DNA from: Nonomuraea polychroma
Lineage (GTDB): Bacteria; Actinomycetota; Actinomycetes; Streptosporangiales; Streptosporangiaceae
Length of the DNA stretch: 64,000 nt
Assembly: GCF_004011505.1 (NCBI RefSeq)
Contig: NZ_SAUN01000001.1
Location: forward strand, 10,071,501 to 10,135,500
Direction of reading: 5' to 3'
Shown piece after piece: positions 51,737 through 60,558 of the stretch. Each line of letters opens with the position of its first letter. The first letter of the stretch is position 1. Under the pieces are notes generated by a model, which saw only the letters and a program-made list of their open reading frames with translations, did no database searches and was not told the DNA's origin. The position numbers were made by a program, and so were the translations under genes.

Positions 51737-54589
51737 CTACTTGAGCGCCGCGGTGCAGCCCAGCTCGCCCAGTTCGTGGATGGCCTCGTCCGCCCGGCCA
51801 GGCAGGAGGAGCAGGGTGCAGGCGCGTTCGAAACGGGCGTCGATCCGCTCCCATCCCGCCACGGCCTTGCGCAGCTCGTCTTCGTCCCCGGACAGGCGGC
51901 CCCGGGCGCGAGCTAGGCAGGCGGCGGCCCAGTCGTTCTCGCCCGGATCCGTGGCGGCCAGCCGGTCGGCCGCTCCTGGGAGGCCGGCGGCCACCGCCAG
52001 CTCCGCCGCGATCGCCTCCCGGTACGGCGCTGTGGCCGAAGTCGAGTGGCCGATCACGGCGGCCTCGACGAGTTCGCCCGCCGCCTCGTACCGTTCGTGG
52101 TGCAGCGCCAGCCTGGCGTCGACGAACGCCATGAAGCGGCCGTAGCGTTGCGGGTCGGGTGGGTTGAGTGCCCGCGACCGCCACAGCCTCGCGGTGTCGT
52201 CGTCGCCGCGTAGTCCTGCGGCGAGCGACAGGGCCGCGACCGGGGCGCGGAGCTGTGCGCCGAACGGCCGACCCGCCCGTAACCAGCCGTCCCACACCGC
52301 GGCGTCCAGGGTCAGCGCCTCGTCGAACCGGCCGGTGAGCACCAGCGGTGTGATCAGCTGGGCGGCCGCCACGTAGGAGCCGCCCACCAGGTCGTCGTCC
52401 ATCGCCCGGCGTGCGACGTCCAGGGCGGCGGGGAGATCTCCCACGCTGAGAGCGCCGTGCAACGCCATCCTGTAGATGTCCACGATCTCGGGGCACGCGA
52501 CGAGGGCGTGCCGTGGCAGGCTCTCCAGCAGGGACAGGCGCTCGCTGGTGACTCGCCTCGCGTGGCGTCGGCGCCCTCTCCGGAGTGCGGCGACGGTCGC
52601 GGCGTCCAGTGCCGCGCTGATGAGCACCGGGTCCCCTGTCGCCCGTGCCACCTCCACCGCGGTCGCGACCGGCTCAGGTTCCGCCCAGTCGCCGTTCCCA
52701 TCCGGGACCGGCTCAGGTTCCGCCCAGTCGCCGTTCCCGTCTGCGACCGGCCCGAATGACGCCGGGGCGTCGGCTAAGGATTCGTCCTCGCTCGCCATCA
52801 AGGCCGACGCGATCGCCAGGTGCGCCGCCACCGTCGGGTTCGCTGTGTCGCCGGCGGCTCGTGCCTCCGCCAGGAACTCGAGTTTCCGCGCGTACGGCAC
52901 TCTCTCCTCGAAGCCGGCGTGGTGGCGGCAGGCGGTGCTGACGGCGAAGGCCAGCGTGATCGCCGTCAGGTCGCCGTCACCCGTCTCGCGCATCCGGTCG
53001 GCGGCTTCGAGCAGCAGCTCGTAGGGCTGCTGCCCGGCGTCACCGATCGCGAAGGTGCAATCGGCGGCTGCGCGCAAGTCGGCGACCGCCTCCTGGGGAG
53101 TCGGCGCCCGCCGCGCCGCCGTATCGAAGTGGCCGAGCGCCTCCAGGAGAAACCTTCTCGCGTACGTCAGGTGGCCGAGTGCCCTGGCCAGCCGGTGCGG
53201 CGCGGTTCCTGCCCCATGCGGCGCGCCGGCCAGCGCGGAGCGCAGGTCGTCGGCCACGGTGTCGAAGTCGTTCCGCCACTTGCCGGTCAGCTGCCCGCCA
53301 AGTGCGGCCTCCAGTGTCGTCGCTGCGCTTACGGCCCATTCGAGGTGGAGTTTCCTGGTTGTTTCCGTCTCGCCGTCGGCGGCGAGCCGCTCGGCAGCGT
53401 ACGCGCGCACGGTCTCCAGCAACCTCCACCGGGTCGGGCCCGGGCGGCGATGCAGAGTGATCAGATTCTTGTCCGCCAGGCGGCCGAGTACATCGGCCGC
53501 CTGGCTCCTAGCCACGTCGGGGGTGACGGCCACGACGGCGTCCAGGTCGAACGAACCGGCGAAGACGGCCAGCCGCCGGAATAGCGCCCGCTCCTCCTCG
53601 TCCAGCAGTTGGTGGCTCCACCCGATGACCGCGCGCAGCGAACGGTGCCGCTCGTCGACGCCCCGGCCGCCGGCCAGCAGGCGCAGGTGGTCGTCCAGGC
53701 CGGCGAGGAGGCCATCGGTCCCCAGGGCGGCAACTCTGGCCGCGGCCAGTTCGATGGCCAGCGGCATGCCGTCGAGCCGCGCGCACAGCAACGTGAGCGT
53801 GGCGGGGTCGGCGGTGAAACCCGGATCCGCCGCGGCGGCGCGGTCGAGGAACAGCAGCTCGGCATGGGAGGTTAGCGGCACCGGGGCAGCCGTGGCCGCA
53901 GCCAGGGAGAAGGGTGACAGCGGGAGGACGCGTTCGCCGGGCACGCCGAGGCGTTCCCTGCTGGTGGCCAGGATCCGGGTGCGGGGACAGCGGCTGAGCG
54001 TCCGCTCGGCGAACTGGGCGACGGTGTCGATCACGTGCTCGCAGTTGTCGAGGATCAGCAGCGCCTCCCCGTCGCCCAGCCGTTCGGCGATGGCCTCTTG
54101 CAGGTGCTGGTCCGGACGTTCGGTGACGCCCAGTGCGGCGGCCACCGCCTGGGCAACGTATGCCTCACCCACGGGCACCAGGTCGACGAACGCCCCTCCC
54201 GAAGCGAAGGAGCCCTGGGCGGCGCCGGCCACCTCGGTCGCCAGCCGTGTCTTGCCGACGCCGCCCGGACCCACCAGCGTCACCAGTCGGGCGGCCCGCA
54301 GCGCCTCCAGCAGCCGCTCCCGCTCTGTTTCGCGGCCGATGAACGTGGTGAGCGGCGCGGGCAGGCCGGCGATGCCGCGCTGCTCGGCCGACCCCTGCAG
54401 GGCCAGTCTGCTGAGCTCCCGCCGGTTGGCGACCCCGCATTTGCGCAGCAGCGACGACACGTGGTTCTCAACCGTGCGGACCGACAGGTGCAGGTGATCG
54501 GCGATCTCCGCGTTGGACAACTGCGCGCCGATCAAGGCCAGCACCTCTGCCTCACGCTTGGACACAGCCCCTGAGTACGCGACAGACAC
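51737..54589 (-). CDS. LuxR-type regulator with NB-ARC-like ATPase domain
   Basis: A 950-residue regulator with the HTH at the N-terminus: VSKREAEVLALIGAQLSNAEIADHLHLSVRTVENHVSSLLRKCGV (ends given). Residues about 80-400 are the ATPase: FIGRETERERLLEAL, Walker A GPGGVGKTRLA, Walker B ALLILDNCEHVID, ILATSRERLGVPGE. The remaining half is helical and TPR-like. This matches actinobacterial predicted-ATPase regulators. The GTG start at 54589 is preferred, with an upstream open frame reading into the next gene. Divergent from the reductase gene by 148 bp. Confidence 0.88.
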   Translation of the reverse strand: MSVAYSGAVSKREAEVLALIGAQLSNAEIADHLHLSVRTVENHVSSLLRKCGVANRRELSRLALQGSAEQRGIAGLPAPLTTFIGRETERERLLEALRAARLVTLVGPGGVGKTRLATEVAGAAQGSFASGGAFVDLVPVGEAYVAQAVAAALGVTERPDQHLQEAIAERLGDGEALLILDNCEHVIDTVAQFAERTLSRCPRTRILATSRERLGVPGERVLPLSPFSLAAATAAPVPLTSHAELLFLDRAAAADPGFTADPATLTLLCARLDGMPLAIELAAARVAALGTDGLLAGLDDHLRLLAGGRGVDERHRSLRAVIGWSHQLLDEEERALFRRLAVFAGSFDLDAVVAVTPDVARSQAADVLGRLADKNLITLHRRPGPTRWRLLETVRAYAAERLAADGETETTRKLHLEWAVSAATTLEAALGGQLTGKWRNDFDTVADDLRSALAGAPHGAGTAPHRLARALGHLTYARRFLLEALGHFDTAARRAPTPQEAVADLRAAADCTFAIGDAGQQPYELLLEAADRMRETGDGDLTAITLAFAVSTACRHHAGFEERVPYARKLEFLAEARAAGDTANPTVAAHLAIASALMASEDESLADAPASFGPVADGNGDWAEPEPVPDGNGDWAEPEPVATAVEVARATGDPVLISAALDAATVAALRRGRRRHARRVTSERLSLLESLPRHALVACPEIVDIYRMALHGALSVGDLPAALDVARRAMDDDLVGGSYVAAAQLITPLVLTGRFDEALTLDAAVWDGWLRAGRPFGAQLRAPVAALSLAAGLRGDDDTARLWRSRALNPPDPQRYGRFMAFVDARLALHHERYEAAGELVEAAVIGHSTSATAPYREAIAAELAVAAGLPGAADRLAATDPGENDWAAACLARARGRLSGDEDELRKAVAGWERIDARFERACTLLLLPGRADEAIHELGELGCTAALK
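52667..52744. repeat. In-frame 39-bp tandem duplication in the LuxR-ATPase gene
   Basis: Two 39-bp units (52667-52705 and 52706-52744) differ at only a few bases and encode DGNGDWAEPEPV twice in the helical middle of the protein, with the start of a third unit beyond. A recent duplication that keeps the frame. Confidence 0.9.
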
Positions 54590-54737
54590 GGGCCCATCAT
54601 GCCCCAGCCCCAGGATATAGGTGATCCTTTGCGTGGTCCTTTGAGTGGTGAACCAGGTACCGACCCCGGATGTGCGCACCATCCCGCATTGCGACGATGA
54701 GCAAACCAGCAAGAGCACCGGAAAATGGAGCATCATC

Positions 54738-55340
54738 ATGGGACGAGTCGTTCTCTCCATCTTCACCACCGTCGACGGCGTCATCGAGAACCCGCACGAG
54801 TGGACCTTCCAGTTCGTCAGCCCGGATGCCATGAAGGCGGGGCTCGACCAGATTCGCGCCGCGGACGCGCTGCTGCTCGGCCGGGTAACCTACGACGGCT
54901 TCGCCGCAGCCTGGCCGAGCATGACCGATGAGGCCGGCTACGCCGACAGGATGAACTCCCTGCCCAAGTACGTCATCACGACGACCCTGGACAAGGGCGA
55001 TTGGAACAACACCACCGTCATCCGCGACAACCCGGCCCAGCGGATCGCGCAGCTCAAGAAGGAGATCGAGGGCGACATCCTGATCTTCGGCAGCGCCGCT
55101 CTGGTCCGGTGGCTGCTGCGTGAGCAGCTCATCGACGAGCTGCGCCTGGTCACGTACCCGGTCGTGGCCGGCAAGGGCGCGCGGCTGTTCGACGAGTCGG
55201 TGGACTCCACGGTCCTCCGCCTGACTGCGTCGCAGGCCTTCTCTTCAGGAGTCCTGGCTCTGACCTACGAGCCGACCGGTGAAGGACTGATGAACCCCGC
55301 AGCAGCACGGGAGGCGGCGACGGCGATGGCCGAGGATTGA
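54738..55340 (+). CDS. RibD C-terminal/dihydrofolate reductase-family protein
   Basis: A 200-residue protein: MGRVVLSIFTTVDGVIENPHEW, ADALLLGRVTYDGFAAAWPSM, YVITTTLDKGDWNNTTVI, ILIFGSAALVRWLLREQLIDELRLVTYPVVAGKGARLFDE (ends given). This is the NADPH-binding fold of RibD-C/DHFR relatives. The substrate is unknown; members often appear as accessory reductases. ATG 54738 has ATGGAGCATC upstream, a weak ribosome binding site. Confidence 0.9.
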   Translation: MGRVVLSIFTTVDGVIENPHEWTFQFVSPDAMKAGLDQIRAADALLLGRVTYDGFAAAWPSMTDEAGYADRMNSLPKYVITTTLDKGDWNNTTVIRDNPAQRIAQLKKEIEGDILIFGSAALVRWLLREQLIDELRLVTYPVVAGKGARLFDESVDSTVLRLTASQAFSSGVLALTYEPTGEGLMNPAAAREAATAMAED

Positions 55341-55887
55341 GGCTGACCGAGGCGGAGGGTGGCAACCCGGCGTGCCACGAAGTGTGAAGATCCCTACGGG
55401 CGCCCGGCCAGGATCCTGGCCGGCCTCGTCCTGCCCGGACGCCGGCGTGGATGCCCGGCCCGATCTGGGGAAGGCCGGTTCCAACGCACTGGACCGAGCG
55501 GCGGCCACCCGGCTGAGCCACGAGAACGGCGACTACCTTCGCCACCGCACGCTCACCGCGATCCAGTACTACATCGTCCATGGCGAGAACTGGCTGTAGC
55601 CGGGCGACGCAGGCGGCTGGAGACCTTTGGAGCCGGGCGTCCATGGGGCGGTAGCGGCCGCGGAGGCGTACCGGCTGACAGCATCGACTCGCGCCGATAC
55701 CTCGCCGCTTCTACGCGCAACCCCGTACCCGTAACCTGTCACCGGCCCGATTCACGATCTGCCCTCGCCCGCAGGAGCGCACGCATGAGCGCCACGCACG
55801 ACTACTACCGCGCCCCCCGATCGCGCCACCGCAACCTGGCGACCATCCCAGCTACGGGCACCAGGCAAGCCCCTGCCCGACGCTCCG
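55341..55887. other. Stretch without an intact gene; small plus-strand ORF possible
   Basis: 547 bp. A 75-codon frame (55372-55599) ends RLSHENGDYLRHRTLTAIQY then YIVHGENWL, which looks protein-like, but its first half does not and no family is recognised. It is probably the remnant end of a gene. Confidence 0.4.
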
Positions 55888-56313
55888 GTGTTCGACGTCG
55901 TGGAAACCAAGTGGATCGATCCCAGCGGGGCCCTCGGCGACCTCGTGGCCGTCATCAAGGGCGTCCCCTACTCCGGCGACCTGGTCGAGACCGTTACCTT
56001 GTACCCGCCGCCAGAAGGGGAGCCGAAGACCGAAGACGAATGGCTGGCCCTGCCGGAGGACTCCCCCTATCGAGAGGGACCAGAAATCGACGAACTATCG
56101 GTGAGCGCCCGCGACATGCTCGCCGAGGTGGATGACGCCCGTCTACCCGAAGTGGCCCAGCGATGGGCAGAGTCCCAGGGGTGGACGGTTGAACCTCTCT
56201 CGAGCTCTCACGAGGGTGACGACGTGCTCGAATTGGTAAAGGAGTTCGTCGCGCTGGCGCGCAGGGCCAAGGAGAGGGATCAATTGCTCTACTGCTGGTG
56301 GGCGCCCGGCTAG
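55888..56313 (+). CDS. Uncharacterised acidic protein
   Basis: A 141-residue acidic protein I do not recognise: MFDVVETKWIDPSGALGDLV, AVIKGVPYSGDLVETVTLYP, PEGEPKTEDEWLALPED. The C-terminus is helical with ARRAKERDQLLYCWWAPG. The GTG start at 55888 has no strong ribosome binding site and the frame opens slightly upstream, so the start is uncertain. The neighbourhood (VapBC, small solitary genes) and its size fit an immunity or defence-type accessory protein, but nothing direct shows this. Confidence 0.6.
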   Translation: MFDVVETKWIDPSGALGDLVAVIKGVPYSGDLVETVTLYPPPEGEPKTEDEWLALPEDSPYREGPEIDELSVSARDMLAEVDDARLPEVAQRWAESQGWTVEPLSSSHEGDDVLELVKEFVALARRAKERDQLLYCWWAPG

Positions 56314-56376
56314 TCATGACGTCGGGGCTGCCCGGACCGAGGACTTGGTGGTGGTGTTGCACCGGCAGATGGGCTC

Positions 56377-56801
56377 CTATGCAGGAAGCAGAGTGAAGGC
56401 GCCCACGTGAGCCGGCCGGACCGCCGCGAAATGGCGCACGTCGAGCGTGAACACCTCGTTGACCTTCAAGCGCTCGGCTATGGCGACGACCGAGGCATCG
56501 ACTGCGCCAAGTGGGAAGTCCGCATACCGCTCGACCAGCGCGGCCACTCTGGAGAGGTCACGCTTTGTCAACTCGACGAGGGTGAAGATGTCCGACTCGA
56601 GAGCGCGGAGAAACGCAGCCTCCGGCGCAGCGCCGCCGAATCGAGAAATCATGCAGCACACTTCCGCTGCGACGAAGCTGGGGACGAGGAGCTCACTGCG
56701 GGCGTCGTGGAGGCGCTGGAACTCGCGGACACAGCGTTCATGATGGGCGCATCGTCAGAGAGCGTGGCGGCCACAAGCGGGCCGGTATCGACGACGATCA
56801 C
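56377..56801 (-). pseudogene. vapC: VapC-family PIN-domain toxin, frameshifted
   Basis: The protein begins [17 protein letters not shown] in one frame (GTG 56801) and continues HHERCVREFQRLHDARSELL then VPSFVAAEVCCMISRFGG in another, with a shift near 56750. From there to the stop the frame is open (LRALESDIFTLVELTKRDL, LVERYADFPLGAVDASVVAI, VNEVFTLDVRHFAAV). All PIN acidic residues are recognisable (VDTG, the E of AEVCC, DASVVA, TLDVRHF). Its start overlaps the vapB stop, the usual antitoxin-toxin layout. The coding text is otherwise intact, so this may be a recent mutation or a sequencing error. Confidence 0.75.
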
Positions 56802-57031
56802 TCCTCGCGTCCGAAGCCCTCAGCAAGAATCTCCTCGGTACGGGCGGCTACATCCGAACGGCCGGCACGGACGGAGCCGAAGAACGCCGGAGGCCATGAC
56901 TCGCTCTCGGCGTGCTCGGAGGAGTGAACCAGCCGCAGCGTGTGCGCGCGGATCTGCCGGAGCTGGTCTCCGGTGAGCTGGTCGACCAGCCGATGCAGAT
57001 CCTCGTACTCTTCAGGGGCAGCAGCCGTCAT
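56798..57031 (-). CDS. vapB: VapB-type antitoxin (probable)
   Basis: A 77-residue protein, [20 protein letters not shown] then [20 protein letters not shown], ending [12 protein letters not shown]. It is a small helical protein directly upstream of and overlapping the PIN toxin gene, which fits an antitoxin that blocks the ribonuclease and binds its own promoter. The call rests on position and size rather than a recognisable DNA-binding motif. Confidence 0.7.
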   Translation of the reverse strand: MTAAAPEEYEDLHRLVDQLTGDQLRQIRAHTLRLVHSSEHAESESWPPAFFGSVRAGRSDVAARTEEILAEGFGREE

Positions 57032-57272
57032 GACTCTGATTCTACGCGCTGGAACTGATCGATTCCGAGCCGTGCATATGCGTGCAATGATCTTGTCGGC
57101 CGAGACCGGGGTGGGCTTCGGCGCAGGTCAAGAGCGCAGTGGAGCCGGGGAAGGTCACGAGCTGTAAGCCGCTGGCAGTTGATGCCGCACCTATGCTCAC
57201 CTCTTTAAGGAATGAAGCATGTCAGCGGCCCAGCTGATCAGCAGCTTCGTTGCTCAGAGTAGGTTGCAGCCC

Positions 57273-57724
57273 CTAGGGAGTTTGTTCACCATCTCTCATA
57301 GTTCTCCGATGCTCCGTCCATGCCGTCGTTTCGGCCATGACGATGTCATCGACCTGTACCACCAGTGCTGATTTCGCCGCTTCGCTCCGGCGCTCTTCCG
57401 GTAACAGCCGGTAGGCATGGATCGTCCTCCCGAGCTTCGCCCGCGCGCTCGAAAAGGACAGCCGGTTCTCGTGCCAGTCGAAGATTCTCCGCAGACCGAC
57501 GAAGGTAAGCGCAATAGCGCCCAGGCCCGCCGTCACCCACGCCGGCGCCTGGAGAGCGGCTGCCAGCGTGGTGGCGGCCGTCGTCAGCAGGATGAGGATC
57601 CGTGCCCCAAGTGCAGCCGCCGTGCCCGGTCCCGATGTGTGGCGCACCAGTTCTGCTGACGCAGCGCGTAGGCGAGCGCGGGATCCGGCGCGTCCCAAGG
57701 ATCGTCAGGCCTTCTGGCGAACAT
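57273..57724 (-). pseudogene. DUF4231-family membrane protein, frameshifted
   Basis: The N-terminus reads MFARRPDDPWDAPDPALAYA and LRQQNWCATHRDRARRLHLG from ATG 57724, then the frame shifts near 57600 and continues ILILLTTAATTLAAALQAPA, AGLGAIALTFVGLRRIFDW and IFDWHENRLSFSSARAKLGR to the stop. The parts join into a normal DUF4231 protein with two hydrophobic segments. A GTG start inside the second frame could make a shortened protein. Function unknown. Confidence 0.65.
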
Positions 57725-58106
57725 GATCCATCTTCTCTCACGCCCTGCCTCAGCTGTCCAGCCCTTCACCTGCACCAACTGGCGAGTCGTACGGGACTCG
57801 TGGCGACGTCCCCACTGCATTTCCCCAGGATGAGCGGCCTGTCTGTGTCCCTTCCGGATGAAGTCGACGGCCGGGATAGGTCCTGACCTGCGGCACGACA
57901 CCTTGGTCTGGACAGTTCCTAGCGGAGTTGTTCAGATCTTCGTGTCGGCGAGAGAAACTCGAACGTCCGGGCAGCACCGATGAGCCTGATCCTGGGCTCT
58001 GTGACTGGTAGTGCACGGTCATCACGAACGGCTCGCAGCGTTACGGCACCGTGCAGGACCACTTGATCGTTCGCCTCGGATGGACGATGAGGGCGATACT
58101 GCGGCG
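57725..58106. other. Intergenic stretch, no gene seen
   Basis: 382 bp between the DUF4231 relic and the acetyltransferase. Small overlapping frames only. An upstream extension of the acetyltransferase frame (to 58011) does not look like protein. Confidence 0.45.
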
Positions 58107-58574
58107 GTGAACGAGATCATATTGCGAGCTGCCGAGCCGGGTGAAGCGGACGCGCTCACCGCGCTTACTCGGCGTTCAAAGGCGTACTGGGGTTACCCGC
58201 AGGCGATGCTTGACCGGTGGGCGGAGATGCTGACGATAAGCTCCGCCACCATTCGTGACGGTCGTGTCGTCGTCGCGGAGCGGGACGGCGTGCTGGCGGG
58301 TTACTACCACATCTCTGGCGAACCCCCGCACGGCGAACTCGCGGACCTCTTCCTCGAACCTGAGGTTATCGGCACCGGTCTGGGGCGTAAGCTCTGGGAA
58401 CACGCCGTCGAATCGGCGTGCAGCGCTGGCTTTCATACCCTGACCCTCGAGTCCGACCCGCACGCCGAAGCGTTTTACCTGCGGATGGGGGCTGAGCGCG
58501 TCGGGGAACGAGAGGTCGCTCCCGGCCGATGGCTACCCATCTTGAGAGCCACGGTGAACATGCCCGCCAGCTGA
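58107..58574 (+). CDS. GNAT-family N-acetyltransferase
   Basis: A 155-residue GNAT enzyme: IILRAAEPGEADALTALTRRSKAYWGYP, DGVLAGYYHISGEPPHGELADLFLEPEVIGTGLGRKLWEHAVESA (ends given) with the acetyl-CoA motif V-I-G-T-G-L-G-R-K-L, and LTLESDPHAEAFYLRMGAERVGE. The substrate is unknown. The GTG start 58107 is chosen because the fold begins there; ATG 58080 in frame would add 9 residues. Confidence 0.88.
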   Translation: MNEIILRAAEPGEADALTALTRRSKAYWGYPQAMLDRWAEMLTISSATIRDGRVVVAERDGVLAGYYHISGEPPHGELADLFLEPEVIGTGLGRKLWEHAVESACSAGFHTLTLESDPHAEAFYLRMGAERVGEREVAPGRWLPILRATVNMPAS

Positions 58575-58693
58575 ATCTACTCATGTCCGGGCTGCCTCCG
58601 GATGCGCCAAACGGTAGACGCGGCGGGTGATCCAGGCGACGTGCAGGGTGTCCCACAGTTGCTCGGGTGCGTCGAGATCACAGAGGCGGACGA

Positions 58694-58867
58694 CTAGCAG
58701 AACGAGCGGTGGCCCCGCGCCGGCGATGCCGTCTCGTACCGCACCGCACTCGCCTCATCCAGCGAGATGCGACGCAGCTTGTCGCCCTCAGCGACGTACC
58801 GGACCTCGAACTGCCGGTCCCGGGGTGCCGTGTCCATCCCGCCCGGCCGGCGAACGCAAGCCGTCAT
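58694..58867 (-). pseudogene. Fragment of a TnsA-like endonuclease (transposon subunit)
   Basis: MTACVRRPGGMDTAPRDRQF and EVRYVAEGDKLRRISLDEAS then AVRYETASPARG resemble the N-terminus of the TnsA-like transposase endonuclease subunits known in actinomycetes. It ends after 57 codons, and a new frame follows with LCDLDAPEQLWDTLHVAWIT. Identification from memory of the family opening. Confidence 0.5.
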
Positions 58868-58957
58868 GGCTGAGCCTTCTGCACCACCAAGATCGGAGCC
58901 GGAGGTGGAATCCGACAACCCAACCTGAACACCGACAACAGCACGCGGACACCGACA

Positions 58958-59125
58958 GTTTCAACTGCAACCGACAGTCTGTACGCCGAGCTGAGCAAGT
59001 CGGGCGTGCCGCTCGACCTGACGCAACTGAAGCCTCAACAGCTTGAGGCGCTCGTGGAGCACCTCGACGAGGCCATCGTGGAGCTCGAGCAGCCCGATGG
59101 CCACTTGCGTGTCTTCTGCGAGTAG
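58958..59125 (+). other. Possible small ORF without a start codon
   Basis: STATDSLYAELSKSGVPLDL then TQLKPQQLEALVEHLDEAIV and ELEQPDGHLRVFCE reads like a genuine small acidic protein up to TAG 59123-59125, but no ATG, GTG or TTG precedes it in frame. Probably a truncated gene. Confidence 0.4.
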
Positions 59126-59205
59126 GCGCCGTCCGGTTGGACGGACCCCGAGAGGGCGCTGGAACACCCTCCCGAGGCCGCACCTGCCGTAGCAGAGCGC
59201 GGGCG

Positions 59206-59340
59206 AGCGGAACCCCGATCCGCGAAGTCGTCGGGGAGAACCCTGTGGAGTTCGCCGAACCACCCCGAGGGTCAGTGGATCAGCCGCCAGCGGAACGGCT
59301 GACCAACGCCATCGATCGCGTCACGGGCGACGAGCCGTGA
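59206..59340 (+). pseudogene. Eroded copy of a DUF1048 gene
   Basis: GTPIREVVGENPVEFAE and ERLTNAIDRVTGDEP closely match GTPIRDIFGEDPVEFVEAF and NRFTSAIGRAAGEDT in the intact DUF1048 gene 0.8 kb downstream, with a gap where MANYPIGQYRARE is missing. It is the 3' relic of a duplicate. The remaining DNA of 58575-59812 holds no gene beyond the relics listed. Confidence 0.6.
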
Positions 59341-59735
59341 CGACGGGCCCGCGACCCGCGTGCAGGGGTCTGGAGAAGTAGACAAGACGCTGCACGTGCT
59401 GCGCGCTGCCGCATAGGGAGGCGCGCCAGGCCGGCGGAGGTCCCGGCGGCGATCAGGTCTGCCGCGGTGTCGTGTCAGCACGGCAACAGCCCGGTATCAG
59501 CGCGGCCGGCGATGGTGGATGCCATGAACAGTTCAGCGATTGCGGCGCTCGCGGCCGCACTCGTCGCCGCCGGCGCTCCCGCCGCGTCCGCGACGGCGAA
59601 GCCGAGGATCGAACTCTCCGGTGCGTTGACGCCGCCCGTCTTCCCCTGAGGGGGCGGCGGCGGGCTCGCTCACGAGCAGCGATCAGGCCGCCCGCACCCG
59701 CACGCTTGCGATCCCGACTGCACCTCAGCTATTCG

Positions 59736-59781
59736 GTGTTGCTAAGTACCTGTAGTCAGTGTTACTTTGTACCAGTAGTTA
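59736..59781. promoter_or_regulatory. Two 23-bp direct repeats upstream of padR
   Basis: GTGTTGCTAAGTACCTGTAG... and GTGTTACTTTGTACCAGTAG... repeat at exact 23-bp spacing, about two helical turns, ending 31 bp before the padR start. Each has a TAC-GTA core (TACCTGTA, TACTTTGTA). They are AT-rich relative to surroundings and are likely PadR operator sites. Confidence 0.65.
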
Positions 59782-59812
59782 GCGATACCGAGTAGCTGAA
59801 AGGGGGTGTTCC

Positions 59813-60142
59813 ATGGGCAAGCAGATGACCGAGATGCTCAAGGGAACGCTGGAGGGCATCGTCCTGGCGATCCTGTCCGGCCGGCCCGCCTACGGCTACG
59901 AGATCACGGCGTGGCTGCGGGATCAGGGCTTCTCCGACATCGCCGAGGGCACCATCTACGCGCTGCTGGTCAGGATCGAGCAGCGCGGCCTCGTCGACGT
60001 GGAGAAAGTCCCGTCCGAGAAGGGGCCGCCGCGCAAGGTGTACTCCCTCAACGCTCAAGGACGGGAGTACCTCGAAGAGTTCTGGAGGACCTGGAGCTTC
60101 CTCGCAGAACGGCTCGAACAGCTCCGCGAAGGAGGTAACTAG
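59813..60142 (+). CDS. PadR-family transcriptional regulator
   Basis: A 109-residue PadR protein: EMLKGTLEGIVLAILSGRPAYGYEI, WLRDQGFSDIAEGTIYALLVRIEQRGLVDVEK (ends given), PPRKVYSLNAQGREYLEEFWRTW. This is the winged helix with a short dimerisation helix. It heads an operon with DUF1048 and an ABC exporter, 2 bp before the next gene. It probably represses the operon until a substrate appears. AAGGGGGTG precedes ATG 59813. Confidence 0.93.
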   Translation: MGKQMTEMLKGTLEGIVLAILSGRPAYGYEITAWLRDQGFSDIAEGTIYALLVRIEQRGLVDVEKVPSEKGPPRKVYSLNAQGREYLEEFWRTWSFLAERLEQLREGGN

Positions 60143-60144
60143 AC

Positions 60145-60558
60145 ATGGCCACAGAGTCAGGCCAGCCGAAGAGCCGCTTCCTGCATTACCTGGAGATCAT
60201 CACCGGCTCGCTCGAGGACAAGCGGCGCTACCGGCAGTACAAGGCGCGCATCAAGCAGCTTCCCGAGAACTACCGCACGGCGGTCGAAGCGCTGGAGCGG
60301 TACCTGATGCACTTCGGGCCGGCGGACGGCGCCGGCGCGATGGCGATGTTCGAAGACCTCGCCGATCTCTTCGAACAGAGCGCGGCCGACGGCACCCCGA
60401 TCCGCGACATCTTCGGGGAAGACCCCGTGGAGTTCGTGGAGGCGTTCATGGCCAACTACCCGATCGGGCAGTACAGAGCCCGGGAGCGGAACCGCTTCAC
60501 CAGCGCCATCGGGCGCGCCGCCGGCGAAGACACCGCAAGAAAGGACAGGACAGACTGA
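60145..60558 (+). CDS. DUF1048-family protein
   Basis: A 137-residue helical protein: FLHYLEIITGSLEDKRRYRQYKARIKQLPENYRTAVEALERYLMHFG (ends given) and GTPIRDIFGEDPVEFVEAFMANYP. DUF1048 genes commonly sit between PadR and ABC exporter genes, as here; the function is unknown, perhaps sensing or assembly. The stop overlaps the ABC ATPase start by one base. Confidence 0.92.
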   Translation: MATESGQPKSRFLHYLEIITGSLEDKRRYRQYKARIKQLPENYRTAVEALERYLMHFGPADGAGAMAMFEDLADLFEQSAADGTPIRDIFGEDPVEFVEAFMANYPIGQYRARERNRFTSAIGRAAGEDTARKDRTD

